64,000 nt of DNA from Acidovorax benzenivorans (lineage in GTDB: Bacteria; Pseudomonadota; Gammaproteobacteria; Burkholderiales; Burkholderiaceae_C). Shown one piece after another: positions 27,581-36,074 of this stretch (positions are counted from its first letter, which is position 1; each line of letters begins with the position of its first letter). The notes beneath the pieces are model-generated. The model made no database searches and had not been told where the DNA came from. It saw only the letters and a program-made list of their open reading frames with translations. The position numbers and the translations under genes were made by a program. Location of the stretch: assembly GCF_028680575.1 (NCBI RefSeq), contig NZ_JAPCKI010000006.1:186001-250000 (forward strand), read 5' to 3'.

Positions 27581-29023
27581 ATGACGACCATGCAACTGAA
27601 CTACATCGCCAACGCCTCGGTGCCCTCGTCCTCGGGCCGCACGATCCCTGTGATCGACCCGTCCGACGGCCAGCCCTTCGACGAGATCCAGCGCAGCAAC
27701 GCCGATGACATCGACGCGGCGGTGCATGCAGCCCGCCAGTGCTACAACGCGGTGTGGCAAAAGTTGGCCCCGGTGGAGCGGGGCCGTTTGCTGCAAAAGC
27801 TCTCGGCCAAGATCCTGGAGCATGCCGACGAGCTGACGGCCCTGGAGCAGCGTGACTGCGGCAAGCCCACCAAGCAGGCACGGGCCGACGCGATTGCACT
27901 GGCGCGCTACTTCGAGTTCTACGCCGGTGCGTGCGACAAGTTCCACGGCGAGACCATTCCCTACCCCGACGGCTACAGCGTGCTGACCTGGCGCGAGCCC
28001 CACGGCGTGACGGGCCATGTGATCCCCTGGAACTACCCCATGCAGATCTTTGGCCGCAGCGTGGGCGGCGCCCTGGCTGCGGGCAATGTGTGTGTGGTCA
28101 AGCCCGCCGAGGACGCCTGCCTGTCGCTGATCCGCGTGGCGCAGCTGGCGGCCGAGGTGGGCTTCCCCTCCGGCGCACTGAACATCGTCACCGGTTACGG
28201 CCACGAGGTGGGCGACGCGCTGGCGCGCCACCCCGGCATCGACCACATCAGCTTCACCGGCAGCCCCAAGATCGGCACGCTGATCCAGCAGGTGGCCGCC
28301 GAGCGCCACTGCCCCGTGACGCTGGAGCTGGGCGGCAAGAGCCCGCAGATCATCTTTGCCGATGCCGACCTGGATGCCGCCATCCCCGTGGTCATCAACG
28401 CCATCGTGCAGAACGCCGGGCAGACCTGCTCGGCAGGCTCGCGCGTGCTGATCGACTCGCTGATTTACGAGCCGCTGCTGGAACGCCTGGGCAAGGCGTT
28501 TGAGAAGCTGCGCGTAGGCCCCGCCGCCATGGACCTGGACGTGGGCCCGCTGATCCGCCAGACGCAGCAGCAGCGCGTGTGGGACTTTCTGTCGGACGCA
28601 CAGGTCGCAGGCATCCCCATGGTGGCCCAGGGCGTGGTGGTAGACGAAGCCCCCGAGACCGGTTACTACCAGGCCCCCACCCTGCTGCGCGATGTGCCCG
28701 TGGGCCACCGCCTGGCGCAGGAGGAAGTGTTCGGCCCCGTGCTGTCAGCCATGGCCTTCCAGGACGAGGACCACGCGGTGGAGCTGGCCAACGCCACGCA
28801 ATTCGGCCTGGTGGCCGGCATCTGGACGCGCGACGGTGCGCGCCAGTTCCGCATGGCCAAGCGCGTGCACAGCGGCCAGGTGTTCATCAACAACTACGGC
28901 GCGGCCGGCGGTGTGGAGCTGCCCTTTGGCGGCGTCAAATCCAGCGGCTACGGACGCGAAAAGGGCTTTGAAGCGCTGTACGGCTTCACCACCTTGAAGA
29001 CCGTCGCCATCAAGTACGGTTGA
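27581..29023 (+). CDS. NAD(P)-dependent aldehyde dehydrogenase
   Basis: The product has 480 residues, typical of the ALDH superfamily. Visible features are VIPWNYPMQIFGR (about 147-160), VVKPAEDA, the cofactor segment FTGSPKIG, the general-base Glu in LELGGKSPQ (about 252) and the catalytic Cys in GQTCSAGSR (about 286). PFGGVKSSGYGREKG lies near the C-terminus. It oxidises an aldehyde to the acid. It resembles betaine-aldehyde/gamma-aminobutyraldehyde-type enzymes, but the substrate cannot be fixed. Two ATGs are possible (27581 or 27590). The gene leads a short run with DUF2889 and SDR genes on the same strand. Confidence 0.93.
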   Translation: MTTMQLNYIANASVPSSSGRTIPVIDPSDGQPFDEIQRSNADDIDAAVHAARQCYNAVWQKLAPVERGRLLQKLSAKILEHADELTALEQRDCGKPTKQARADAIALARYFEFYAGACDKFHGETIPYPDGYSVLTWREPHGVTGHVIPWNYPMQIFGRSVGGALAAGNVCVVKPAEDACLSLIRVAQLAAEVGFPSGALNIVTGYGHEVGDALARHPGIDHISFTGSPKIGTLIQQVAAERHCPVTLELGGKSPQIIFADADLDAAIPVVINAIVQNAGQTCSAGSRVLIDSLIYEPLLERLGKAFEKLRVGPAAMDLDVGPLIRQTQQQRVWDFLSDAQVAGIPMVAQGVVVDEAPETGYYQAPTLLRDVPVGHRLAQEEVFGPVLSAMAFQDEDHAVELANATQFGLVAGIWTRDGARQFRMAKRVHSGQVFINNYGAAGGVELPFGGVKSSGYGREKGFEALYGFTTLKTVAIKYG

Positions 29024-29111
29024 AGCACCACAAGGTGTCCCGCCCGCGCACGACGGCACGGGCAGGCCCCGCTAACCTCGGCTGCTTCTGTACGACGATT
29101 TTTCCTCCTCC

Positions 29112-29729
29112 ATGCCCCTGAGCCCCCCCGCCCCCCGCACCCTGAAGCATGTCCGCCGGGTGAACTACCAGGGCTTTGAACGCGACGACGGTCTGTGGGA
29201 CATCGAAGGCGAGCTGCACGACAGCAAGGCCTACGACGCCCCCTCGCACCGCGACCCGACGCGCACGCGCATGGCGGGCGAAGCCATCCACCACATGTGG
29301 CTGCGCGTGACCGTGAACCGCCAGTTGGTGGTGCAGGCGGTGGATGTGGCCATGGATTCGCACCCGCTCAAGGGCTGCACCGAGGCCCAGGCTGCGCTGC
29401 AGCGCATGGTGGGCTGCAGCATGGCGCGCGGCTGGCGCCAGGCCATCCAGAAGCATCTTGGCGGCGTGGAAAGCTGCACGCACCTGCGCGAGCTGCTGTT
29501 CAACCTGGCCACGGCGGCGTTCCAGTCGGTGCCTGCGGTGTTTGCCGCCAGCAGCCCCGGCGAGCCGCCGCGCCACCTGGGCCAGTGCACGGGGTGGGAC
29601 TTCAACGGCAACGGGGTGAAAGAGTTTTTTCCCCAGTTCTATGGCCGGGAGCCCAAGGCATCTGCCCCGGCAGCCGATACGGCCCTTACCACTGAAATTC
29701 CAGCCAAATTGGGCTCTAGCGCAGGTTGA
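29112..29729 (+). CDS. DUF2889 family protein
   Basis: The product has 205 residues. Family features are the N-terminal HVRRVNYQGFERDDGLWDIE and the middle GCSMARGWRQAIQKHLGGVE followed by CTHLRELLFNLATAAFQS. DUF2889 has no known function; members often neighbour short-chain dehydrogenase, aldehyde dehydrogenase or acyl-CoA genes in betaproteobacteria. Here it lies between an ALDH and an SDR gene. Its last codons (GSSAG and the TGA) are formed by a dispersed repeat, which suggests the C-terminus was reshaped by the repeat. Confidence 0.85.
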   Translation: MPLSPPAPRTLKHVRRVNYQGFERDDGLWDIEGELHDSKAYDAPSHRDPTRTRMAGEAIHHMWLRVTVNRQLVVQAVDVAMDSHPLKGCTEAQAALQRMVGCSMARGWRQAIQKHLGGVESCTHLRELLFNLATAAFQSVPAVFAASSPGEPPRHLGQCTGWDFNGNGVKEFFPQFYGREPKASAPAADTALTTEIPAKLGSSAG

Positions 29730-29760
29730 ATAAGCGCTAGCAGCTATCATTTTTGATATA
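29704..29760. repeat. Dispersed palindromic repeat (family R1), forming the DUF2889 stop
   Basis: The blocks are CCAAATTGGGCTCTAGCGC, ATAAGCGCTAGCAGCTATCA and TTTTTGATA. CTAGCGC and GCGCTAG pair. The block order matches the copy in moeA. The stop codon of the DUF2889 gene lies in the loop. Confidence 0.8.
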
Positions 29761-29787
29761 TCTCACCACAACCCATCGGAGACACCC

Positions 29788-30549
29788 ATGCGTGTGCAGA
29801 ACAAATCCATCATCGTCACCGGCGCCGGTAACGGCATTGGCGAAGGCATCGCCAAGCGCCTGGCCGCAGAGGGCGGCAAGGTCATCGTCAACGACATCAA
29901 CGAGGCCGGTGGCCAGCGCGTGGTGGCCGAGATCACGGCAGCCGGTGGCACAGCCGCCTTCTTCAAGGCCGACGTAACCAAGTCCGCCGAGGTGAAAGCC
30001 ATGGTCGATGAAGCCGTGCGCCTGTACGGCCGCCTGGACGTGGTGGTCAACAACGCAGGCTGGACGCACCGCAACCGCCCCATGCTCGAAGTGAGCGAGG
30101 ACGAGTTCGACAAGGTCTATGCCATCAACATGAAGAGCATTTACCTGTCGGCCATCCACGCCGTGCCCGCATTGCGCCAGACGGGTGGCGGCAGCATCAT
30201 CAACATCGCGTCCACCGCCGGGCTGCGCCCCCGTCCGGGCCTGACCTGGTACAACGGCTCCAAGGGCGCAGTCATCATCACCAGCAAGTCCATGGCGGCC
30301 GAGCTGGGCCCCGACAACATCCGCGTGAACTGCATCAACCCCGTGTTCAACCCCGACACCGGCCTGGCCGCCGAATTTGCAGGCGGCCCGGTGGACGAGG
30401 CGCGCCGCGCCAAGTTTCTGGCCACCATTCCGCTGGGGCGCTTCTCCACCGCGCTCGACGTGGCCAACGCGGCGCTGTACCTGGCGAGCGACGAAGCTTC
30501 TTTCATCAGCGGCGTGTGCATTGAGGTGGATGGCGGGCGCTGCGTGTAA
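29788..30549 (+). CDS. Short-chain dehydrogenase/reductase
   Basis: The product has 253 residues, a classical SDR. The cofactor loop is TGAGNGIGEGIAKRLA (about 12-27) and the NNAG motif lies in VVVNNAGWTHRNR (about 85-97). The active site has Ser in IINIASTAG and YxxxK in TWYNGSKGAVIITSK (about 150-163). The C-terminal EVDGGRCV is typical of the FabG/glucose-dehydrogenase-like group. A GGAGA site lies before the ATG. It may provide the aldehyde or ketone for the ALDH two genes upstream; the substrate is unknown. Confidence 0.93.
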   Translation: MRVQNKSIIVTGAGNGIGEGIAKRLAAEGGKVIVNDINEAGGQRVVAEITAAGGTAAFFKADVTKSAEVKAMVDEAVRLYGRLDVVVNNAGWTHRNRPMLEVSEDEFDKVYAINMKSIYLSAIHAVPALRQTGGGSIINIASTAGLRPRPGLTWYNGSKGAVIITSKSMAAELGPDNIRVNCINPVFNPDTGLAAEFAGGPVDEARRAKFLATIPLGRFSTALDVANAALYLASDEASFISGVCIEVDGGRCV

Positions 30550-30917
30550 GAACCCGAGGAGGGTCTGAGGGAAGGGGCAAGCCACCACAACCCTCGCCCC
30601 TCCGTGCCCCAATCCGCACCTGCGCAGTGCGGATTGATTTGACGGTCTTGAAGCCGCTGCCTATAGTGCCGCCGATGTTTGCGAGCCACTCCCCCGCCAC
30701 GACTGCCAGCGCCAATACGCCGCTGCGCCGTGCCGCACGCTCGCAGGCCACGCTCCAGGCCGGTGACCGCCAAGTCTGCACGCTCACTGCAGACTCCTGA
30801 GCCCGGCGACACCCCTTCCCCTCCGCATTCTTTTCGCGCACCTCCTGTCGCCGGGCCCCTCGCCCAGCGCCAGCTTGCGCCTTGGTGACTGCCGGGGCGC
30901 GAACGTCAGGAGTGTCC
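30550..30917 (+). promoter_or_regulatory. Intergenic region with promoter, palindrome and long leader
   Basis: No gene is recognised here. AATCCGCAC (30611-30619) and GTGCGGATT (30627-30635) form a 9-bp stem just before a TTGACG-N17-TATAGT promoter (30639-30667). Transcription from it would leave a leader of about 240 bases before the beta-helix gene. The palindrome touches the -35 box, so it may be an operator, or it may end the SDR transcript. Confidence 0.55.
30639..30667 (+). promoter_or_regulatory. Sigma-70 promoter of the beta-helix/GNAT cassette
   Basis: TTGACG (30639-30644) and TATAGT (30662-30667) are separated by exactly 17 bases. This is one of the best sigma-70 matches in the window. 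Confidence 0.75.
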
Positions 30918-31898
30918 ATGCCCCCGTTTCCCTCCAGCGAGATTTCTCTCGCCCCGTACGCCCCTGCGCGCAGCCTGCCCGCCGGTGATGCCCCCGCCAA
31001 CGCGGCCGTCGCTACCGACATCACCCGCCACTTCATCCGTGCCAAGCAGCCCTGTGCCGACGGCTACCGCTGGTACTTGCGCCGCCAGGAGGGCGCCAGC
31101 AACTACCAGACCCTGCTGGATGACCTGGTGCGCGAGGGCCGCGTGGAAGACGCCTGCTGGATGCTCGACCAGTTTGGCCCGACCAACGATGTGCTGGAGG
31201 TGGAGCACCTGGAGGCTGACGCGCTGGTGTTTGCCGGTAGCGTGCGCTGCCAGGGCCATGCCAACGTCGAAGGGGTGCTGCGCACGGGCCGCAGCCTGAG
31301 CGTGCTGGGCGGCCTGCGGGTGGGCGGTGCACTGCGGGTGGGTGAAGACCTGCGCGTATCGGGCGCCGTGCGCTGCGATGCCAGCGCGCGGCTGCATGGC
31401 GACGCGCGCGTGGGCTGGTCCCTGGCGGTGGCGCAGCGGCTGCAGTGCACAGGCAGCCTGCGGGTGGGCGGCGAGCTGGACTGCGGGGCCACCGCCCACA
31501 TCGGCGGCCACTGCCGGGTGGCCCAGGATCTGCGGGTGGTGGGCGACCTGGGCTGCGACGGCGGCATCAAGGTGGGCGGGCATTTGCAAGCCGATGCCGC
31601 CGTGCAGGCCGCCCGGGGCCTGTGGGTGGCGGGCGACGTGGACTGCAAGGGCCACCTGCAGGTGGGCTGGGGCGTGCGTGCGGGTGGACACATCCACGCC
31701 GGAGGGGCCATCCGCGCGGGCGAAACGCTGTGGGCGGGCGAAACCATTGCAGCGGGCGAGGCCTATGGTGTCTACGCAGGCCTCGTCGTGCCGCTGCCCG
31801 ACTGGCCTCACAGCGCCAAAGTGTGCGCCCGCGAACAACCAGCGCGCCTGCTGAGCGGCTGCTGGACCGATGCCGATGGCCAAAGGACCACGCCATGA
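30918..31898 (+). CDS. Hexapeptide beta-helix protein, bactofilin-like, function unknown
   Basis: The product has 326 residues from the ATG at 30918, preceded by AGGAG. Residues 1-92 form a non-repetitive head with helix-forming stretches (ADGYRWYLRRQEG, NYQTLLDDLVREGR, ACWMLDQFGPTNDVL). From about 93 to 290 the sequence falls into about 33 uninterrupted hexads of the type V-G-G-x-L-R (for example VLGGLR, VGGALR, VGEDLR, VSGAVR), so it should fold as a long beta-helix of about eleven turns. Acyltransferase-type left-handed helices and bactofilins share such periods; catalytic residues are not evident. No signal peptide is seen. The stop overlaps the next gene start (ATGA), so the two are translated together. 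Confidence 0.85.
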   Translation: MPPFPSSEISLAPYAPARSLPAGDAPANAAVATDITRHFIRAKQPCADGYRWYLRRQEGASNYQTLLDDLVREGRVEDACWMLDQFGPTNDVLEVEHLEADALVFAGSVRCQGHANVEGVLRTGRSLSVLGGLRVGGALRVGEDLRVSGAVRCDASARLHGDARVGWSLAVAQRLQCTGSLRVGGELDCGATAHIGGHCRVAQDLRVVGDLGCDGGIKVGGHLQADAAVQAARGLWVAGDVDCKGHLQVGWGVRAGGHIHAGGAIRAGETLWAGETIAAGEAYGVYAGLVVPLPDWPHSAKVCAREQPARLLSGCWTDADGQRTTP

Positions 31899-32575
31899 TG
31901 GCCAGTGCCTGCAGCCTGCACGCCCCACGCGGCGCCATCGCCACTACCAACCCATGGCCCGGCCAGGGCTTGCTGGGCCGGTGGGCCCAGCTGCTGACCG
32001 AACTGCGCATCGACGTGGACCTGTCGGGCCGCGACATCCAGCGCGAGTTCGACGCCCTGCACGACCGCATCCGCACCAATCACCGCACGCGCGACGCGAT
32101 GCAGCCGTTGCCCTTGCACCTGCGCGGGCTGGTGTTTCGCCTGCGCGAGGCCGATGGCGAATATTTTGTGTATGCCATCGACCCGCAGCGCAACCGCATC
32201 GTGGCCTACACCGTGTTCAACCGGCTGGTCGAGGTGGACCGCCGCACCGACCGCCACCTGCGCGCACCCCACGCCAAGGTGGTGGACGGCTACCGCCGCT
32301 TGGGAATCGCATCAGTCATCTACCGCTGGTGGCTGGACTCTGGCCGCAGCCTTATGACGGGAGCCCGCCAGTCCGCGGGTGCCCATGGCCTGTGGATGGC
32401 CCTGGCGCGCGACTACGAGCTGGCAGCGGTGCGCATCGACGCACACAAACGCGTGCAGCGACTGCCGCTGCCACCGCCTCCGGGGTTCTTCACTGCGCTG
32501 GACACGCGGCTGGTGCTCGTGGGACGGGGTTGCCAGCTGGCGGACTTCACCCAGCACGCGGCCTGCGGCGGCTGA
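31895..32575 (+). CDS. GNAT-like putative acetyltransferase, partner of the beta-helix protein
   Basis: The product has 226 residues from the ATG at 31895. A helical N-terminal part (1-75) leads into a strand pattern FRLREADGEYFVYAIDP, then AKVVDGYRRLGIASVIYRWWLD (about 128-149). This resembles the acetyl-CoA-binding region of GNAT enzymes, where a Q/R-x-x-G-x-A/G motif is expected; here it reads YRRLGIAS. RQSAGAHGLWMALARDY follows. The match is partial, so catalytic activity is uncertain. The 4-base overlap with the beta-helix gene suggests a two-protein unit. No further partner is visible; the next gene is on the other strand. Confidence 0.7.
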   Translation: MMASACSLHAPRGAIATTNPWPGQGLLGRWAQLLTELRIDVDLSGRDIQREFDALHDRIRTNHRTRDAMQPLPLHLRGLVFRLREADGEYFVYAIDPQRNRIVAYTVFNRLVEVDRRTDRHLRAPHAKVVDGYRRLGIASVIYRWWLDSGRSLMTGARQSAGAHGLWMALARDYELAAVRIDAHKRVQRLPLPPPPGFFTALDTRLVLVGRGCQLADFTQHAACGG

Positions 32576-32613
32576 TCGATGGCACAGAACCTTCTCAGCT
32601 CTCCGAGCCCCCC

Positions 32614-33456
32614 TCAGCCCAGCACTTCGCGCAGGGCGGTTTCGTACAGGCCGGTGAGCTTGTCCATCACGCCCAGCAGGCGTTCGCTGGTAGTGGCCAC
32701 GGCGCTGAGCCCCGCGTCATCGGCCGGTCGGCGCAGGGCCGAATCAAAGAAAAGCCACTGCGAATCGGCCAGCTCCAGCTCGTTGCGGATGGCGGGGGTA
32801 GACACAGGCGCTGCCTTGAGGGTCTGCAGCACCAGGCGAAAGTCGGCCGCATCAGACGCCAACTGCGCCTGCACCACCTTGGATTCCACCTTGGCTGCGT
32901 TCAGGAAATAGTTCTTGGCCAGGCGCTGCGACAACATGCGTTGGCGGCCCGCCAGGTTCACCAGGCGGGCACTGGGGGCCTGAGCCATCTTCTCGATGGA
33001 CTCGGTCACCGCCTGCGCAATCAGCAGGGTGCGGTCCGCCTGCTCAGAAGCCGCAACCACCAACGCGGTCTGGGTGGCTGGCGCTGCGGTCAGCTGGTTG
33101 AGCAGGGCAAACTGTTTTTGCACCTCTGCCAGTTGACGCCCCACATCGGCAGGCCATTGCCCCGACTGCATGCCCTTGGCCAGTTCACTGCTGCCCGACT
33201 GCACCATCTTGCGCGCGAGTCCCATCACATCCACCGCCGCTCCGGGCAACACCTGCAGGTACTGCTGGCAATAGGCCTTGGCCATGCGTTGCGAGAGCGC
33301 GCGAAACCAGCCCGCATAGTTGATGGCCCCCGACAACCCCATCTGCGCCTGGGCGCTCATGGCCCAGGTAGGCAGCAGGATGCCCGCCGCTACCCATTGA
33401 ACCGCCACACGGCGCTGGCATGGCATGGCATCGGCTGATAGTTCGCGCGTCAACAT
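32614..33456 (-). CDS. Exported protein with PilJ/NarX-like sensor domains
   Basis: The product has 280 residues from the ATG at 33456 (AAGGGGA ribosome site). An N-terminal segment to about 37 ends in AMSAQA, a likely signal peptide. Two copies of the helical PilJ/NarX-type segment follow, AGWFRALSQRMAKAYCQQYL (about 48-67) and AGRQRMLSQRLAKNYF (about 180-195). In NarX/NarQ and PilJ this region senses nitrate/nitrite or other small ligands in the periplasm. No kinase or chemotaxis domain is attached, so the protein is a free periplasmic sensor-type domain. It is divergent from moaA, with an FNR-like box between them. Confidence 0.85.
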   Translation of the reverse strand: MLTRELSADAMPCQRRVAVQWVAAGILLPTWAMSAQAQMGLSGAINYAGWFRALSQRMAKAYCQQYLQVLPGAAVDVMGLARKMVQSGSSELAKGMQSGQWPADVGRQLAEVQKQFALLNQLTAAPATQTALVVAASEQADRTLLIAQAVTESIEKMAQAPSARLVNLAGRQRMLSQRLAKNYFLNAAKVESKVVQAQLASDAADFRLVLQTLKAAPVSTPAIRNELELADSQWLFFDSALRRPADDAGLSAVATTSERLLGVMDKLTGLYETALREVLG

Positions 33457-33556
33457 GGGAATCCCCTTGAAATCGGATGCCCGGATTGTTGCCGTGCAAC
33501 ATTCAGGACACAATGCGCCACGTCAAAGGCGGGGCACACCAACGCCGGTGCAAAAC

Positions 33557-33570
33557 TTGACCGCGATCAA
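33557..33570. promoter_or_regulatory. FNR-type box between the PilJ-like gene and moaA
   Basis: TTGAC-N4-ATCAA matches the FNR/DNR consensus TTGAT-N4-ATCAA at 9 of 10 positions. It lies 56 bases before the moaA ATG and about 100 bases before the divergent PilJ-like gene. Confidence 0.6.
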
Positions 33571-33626
33571 CTCTCTGCGCAGGGGCTTACCCCTCTGCAC
33601 AGGCCTATGCGGCAAAATCGCCCCTT

Positions 33627-34766
33627 ATGGCCGAACGTGTGATTCCTCTGGTGGACCAACGCATCGCCGCTCTGGCGGCGCGGGTGCCCACACACCCCGT
33701 GGCCCCCACCGGCCAACTCACCGACACCCGGGGCCGCCCGCTGCGTGACCTGCGCATCAGCGTGACGGACCGCTGCAACTTCCGCTGCAACTACTGCATG
33801 CCCAAGGAAGTATTCGACAAGGACTACCCCTACCTGCCACACGGCGCGCTGTTGAATTTTGAGGAGATCACGCGGCTGGCGCGGCTATTTCTGGCGCACG
33901 GAGTGCGCAAGATCCGCCTCACAGGTGGCGAGCCCCTGCTGCGCAAGAACCTCGAAGACTTGGTGGCGCAACTGGCCCAGCTGCGCACGGTGGACGGTGT
34001 GGCCCCCGACCTCACACTCACCACCAACGGGTCGCTGCTCGCGCGCAAGGCCAAGGCCTTGAAGGACGCAGGCCTGAACCGCGTGACCGTGAGCCTGGAC
34101 GGCCTGGATGACGCGGTGTTTCGCCGCATGAACGATGTGGACTTTCCGGTGGCTGATGTGCTGGCGGGCATTGAGGCGGCGCACGCAGCAGGCCTGTCGC
34201 ACATCAAGGTCAACATGGTGGTCAAACGCGGCACCAACGACCACGAAATTTTGCCCATGGCGCGCCACTTTCGCGGCACGGGCACCACGCTGCGTTTCAT
34301 TGAATACATGGACGTGGGCGCCACCAATGGCTGGCGCATGGACGAGGTGCTGCCCTCGGCCGAGCTGATCGAGCGCCTGCGCGCCGAGCTGCCGCTGGTG
34401 CAGCTCAGCCCGAACAACCCCGGCGAAACCGCCGAGCGCTGGGGCTACGCCAATGCCCAGGGCCAATACGACCCCCCGCTGGGCGAAGTGGGCGTGATCA
34501 GCAGCGTGACGCAGGCCTTCTGCCACGACTGCAACCGCGCCCGCCTGTCCACCGAAGGCAAGTTGTATCTGTGCCTGTTTGCATCCGAAGGCTACGACCT
34601 GCGCACCCTGCTACGTGGCGGCGCCAGCGACGAAGCGATTGCATCGGCCATCGCCCCCATCTGGCAGCAGCGCGGCGACCGGTATTCGGAGCTGCGCAGC
34701 AGCCTGCCTGCGGATACCACGCCGGGCGGTGCGCGGCGGGTGGAGATGAGCTACATCGGAGGGTAG
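33627..34766 (+). CDS. moaA: GTP 3',8-cyclase MoaA (molybdenum cofactor synthesis)
   Basis: The product has 379 residues. MoaA is a radical-SAM enzyme that, with MoaC, turns GTP into cyclic pyranopterin monophosphate. The first cluster motif is [10 protein letters not shown] (C-x3-C-x2-C, about residues 49-56). The second cluster cysteines are in [12 protein letters not shown] and [10 protein letters not shown] (about 295-325). The C-terminal GG tail needed for activity is present. It leads the moaA-mobA-GNAT-moeA cluster. An FNR-like box upstream suggests induction when oxygen is low, when molybdoenzymes such as nitrate reductase are needed. Confidence 0.97.
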   Translation: MAERVIPLVDQRIAALAARVPTHPVAPTGQLTDTRGRPLRDLRISVTDRCNFRCNYCMPKEVFDKDYPYLPHGALLNFEEITRLARLFLAHGVRKIRLTGGEPLLRKNLEDLVAQLAQLRTVDGVAPDLTLTTNGSLLARKAKALKDAGLNRVTVSLDGLDDAVFRRMNDVDFPVADVLAGIEAAHAAGLSHIKVNMVVKRGTNDHEILPMARHFRGTGTTLRFIEYMDVGATNGWRMDEVLPSAELIERLRAELPLVQLSPNNPGETAERWGYANAQGQYDPPLGEVGVISSVTQAFCHDCNRARLSTEGKLYLCLFASEGYDLRTLLRGGASDEAIASAIAPIWQQRGDRYSELRSSLPADTTPGGARRVEMSYIGG

Positions 34767-34855
34767 CCTGCGCATCCAGCCCCACACCGTGGGGCGATGG
34801 CATGGGGTATCGCGCCATCCAACGCCACGCTGTCCAGACCCTCTCAAAAAAACAT

Positions 34856-35494
34856 ATGACCCAAACCCAAGACATTACCGGCCTCGTCCTCGCCGGTGGC
34901 CGCGGCTCCCGCATGGGCGGGGTGGATAAAGGCCTGCAAAACTTTCGGGGCCTGCCGTTGGCCTTGCACACACTGATGCGGCTGCAGATGCAGACCGGCG
35001 CCACCATGGTCAATGCCAACCGCAATCTGGCGGCCTACGAGGCCTTCGGCACGCCGGTGTGGCCTGATGTGCTGAGTGACTACGCCGGGCCCCTGGCGGG
35101 CTTTCTGACCGGACTGGAGCGCTGCGAAACCCCCTGGCTGCTGACGGTGCCTTGCGACACCCCGCTGTTTCCGCTGGACCTCGCCCAGCGCCTGGCGGCA
35201 GCGGCAGACGCTGAGGGCGCCGACATTGCCATGGCCGCCGCGCCGGAAGACGATGGCAAGGGCCAGACCACCGTGCGCCCGCAGCCTGTGTTCTGCCTGC
35301 TGCGCGTGGACCTGCTCGAAAGCCTGGTCGCCTTCACCCAGGCCGGTGGCCGCAAGATCGACGCCTGGACGGGCCAGCATCGCTGCGCCATCGTGCCGTT
35401 TGACCAGCCGGGCGATGACCCGCAGGCCTTCTTCAACGCCAATACGCTGGCCGAGCTGCACGCGCTGGAAAGCAGCAGCGCGCACAAGGCCTGA
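34856..35494 (+). CDS. mobA: Molybdenum cofactor guanylyltransferase MobA
   Basis: The product has 212 residues from the ATG at 34856. It transfers GMP from GTP to molybdopterin to form the MGD cofactor. The nucleotide-binding loop [19 protein letters not shown] (about 9-27), [14 protein letters not shown] and the [12 protein letters not shown] metal-binding region (about 98) are typical. It lies about 90 bases behind moaA. Presence of MobA implies that this organism uses bis-MGD enzymes of the nitrate reductase or formate dehydrogenase type. Confidence 0.95.
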   Translation: MTQTQDITGLVLAGGRGSRMGGVDKGLQNFRGLPLALHTLMRLQMQTGATMVNANRNLAAYEAFGTPVWPDVLSDYAGPLAGFLTGLERCETPWLLTVPCDTPLFPLDLAQRLAAAADAEGADIAMAAAPEDDGKGQTTVRPQPVFCLLRVDLLESLVAFTQAGGRKIDAWTGQHRCAIVPFDQPGDDPQAFFNANTLAELHALESSSAHKA

Positions 35495-35509
35495 CCAGCC
35501 CGCAACCCC

Positions 35510-36055
35510 ATGAACGCTCGCACGACGGTGGACACTGGCGCGGTGCAGATCCGCCCCCTGGTCGCCACCGACGCCGTGGCCTACAAAGCCCTGCGCGACG
35601 AGGCACTGCGCACCGCGCCGGATGCGTTCACCTCGGACTACGAATCCTCCGTGGGCCGCGATGCCAGTGAGTACGTGGCGCGCTTTGGCGCGCTGGAGTC
35701 CGGCCAGTTCTTCCTGGGCGCCTTCGACGCTGCAGGCCAACTGCTGGGCTGCCTGGGCTGCGAGCGCGAGCAGCGCACCAAACAGCGCCACTGCGCCGTG
35801 GTGGTGGGCATGATGGTGTCGCCCGGTGCGCAGCGCCGGGGCATTGGTCGGCGGCTGGTGGACGCCTGCGTGCGTGCCGCAGGCCATGTGCCAGGGCTGA
35901 CCCAGCTGGTGCTCACCGTCACCGCCTCCAACCCCCACGTGGTGCGCCTGTACGAGCAGGCCGGGTTCCGCGCCTGGGGCCTGCTGCCCAACGCCATCGT
36001 GGTGGATGGTGTGGGCTACGACAAGCTGCACATGGTGCGGCTGCTCTCCGACTGA
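35510..36055 (+). CDS. GNAT-family N-acetyltransferase
   Basis: The product has 181 residues with a complete GNAT fold. Motif A is MMVSPGAQRRGIGRRLVDACV (Q/R-x-x-G-x-G, about 100-120), preceded by strand VVVGM. Motif B is VVRLYEQAGFRAWGLLP (about 143-158). It acetylates an unknown amine. It lies between mobA and moeA with short gaps (15 and 19 bases), so it is co-transcribed with cofactor genes, but no known role in cofactor synthesis exists for such a protein. Confidence 0.92.
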   Translation: MNARTTVDTGAVQIRPLVATDAVAYKALRDEALRTAPDAFTSDYESSVGRDASEYVARFGALESGQFFLGAFDAAGQLLGCLGCEREQRTKQRHCAVVVGMMVSPGAQRRGIGRRLVDACVRAAGHVPGLTQLVLTVTASNPHVVRLYEQAGFRAWGLLPNAIVVDGVGYDKLHMVRLLSD

Positions 36056-36074
36056 ATTCAAGCGACTCCACCCC

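Noticed and set aside
30506..31045. Minus-strand gene opposite the beta-helix leader
   Set aside because: No family features or ribosome site, and it overlaps the promoter and the start of a well-supported gene.
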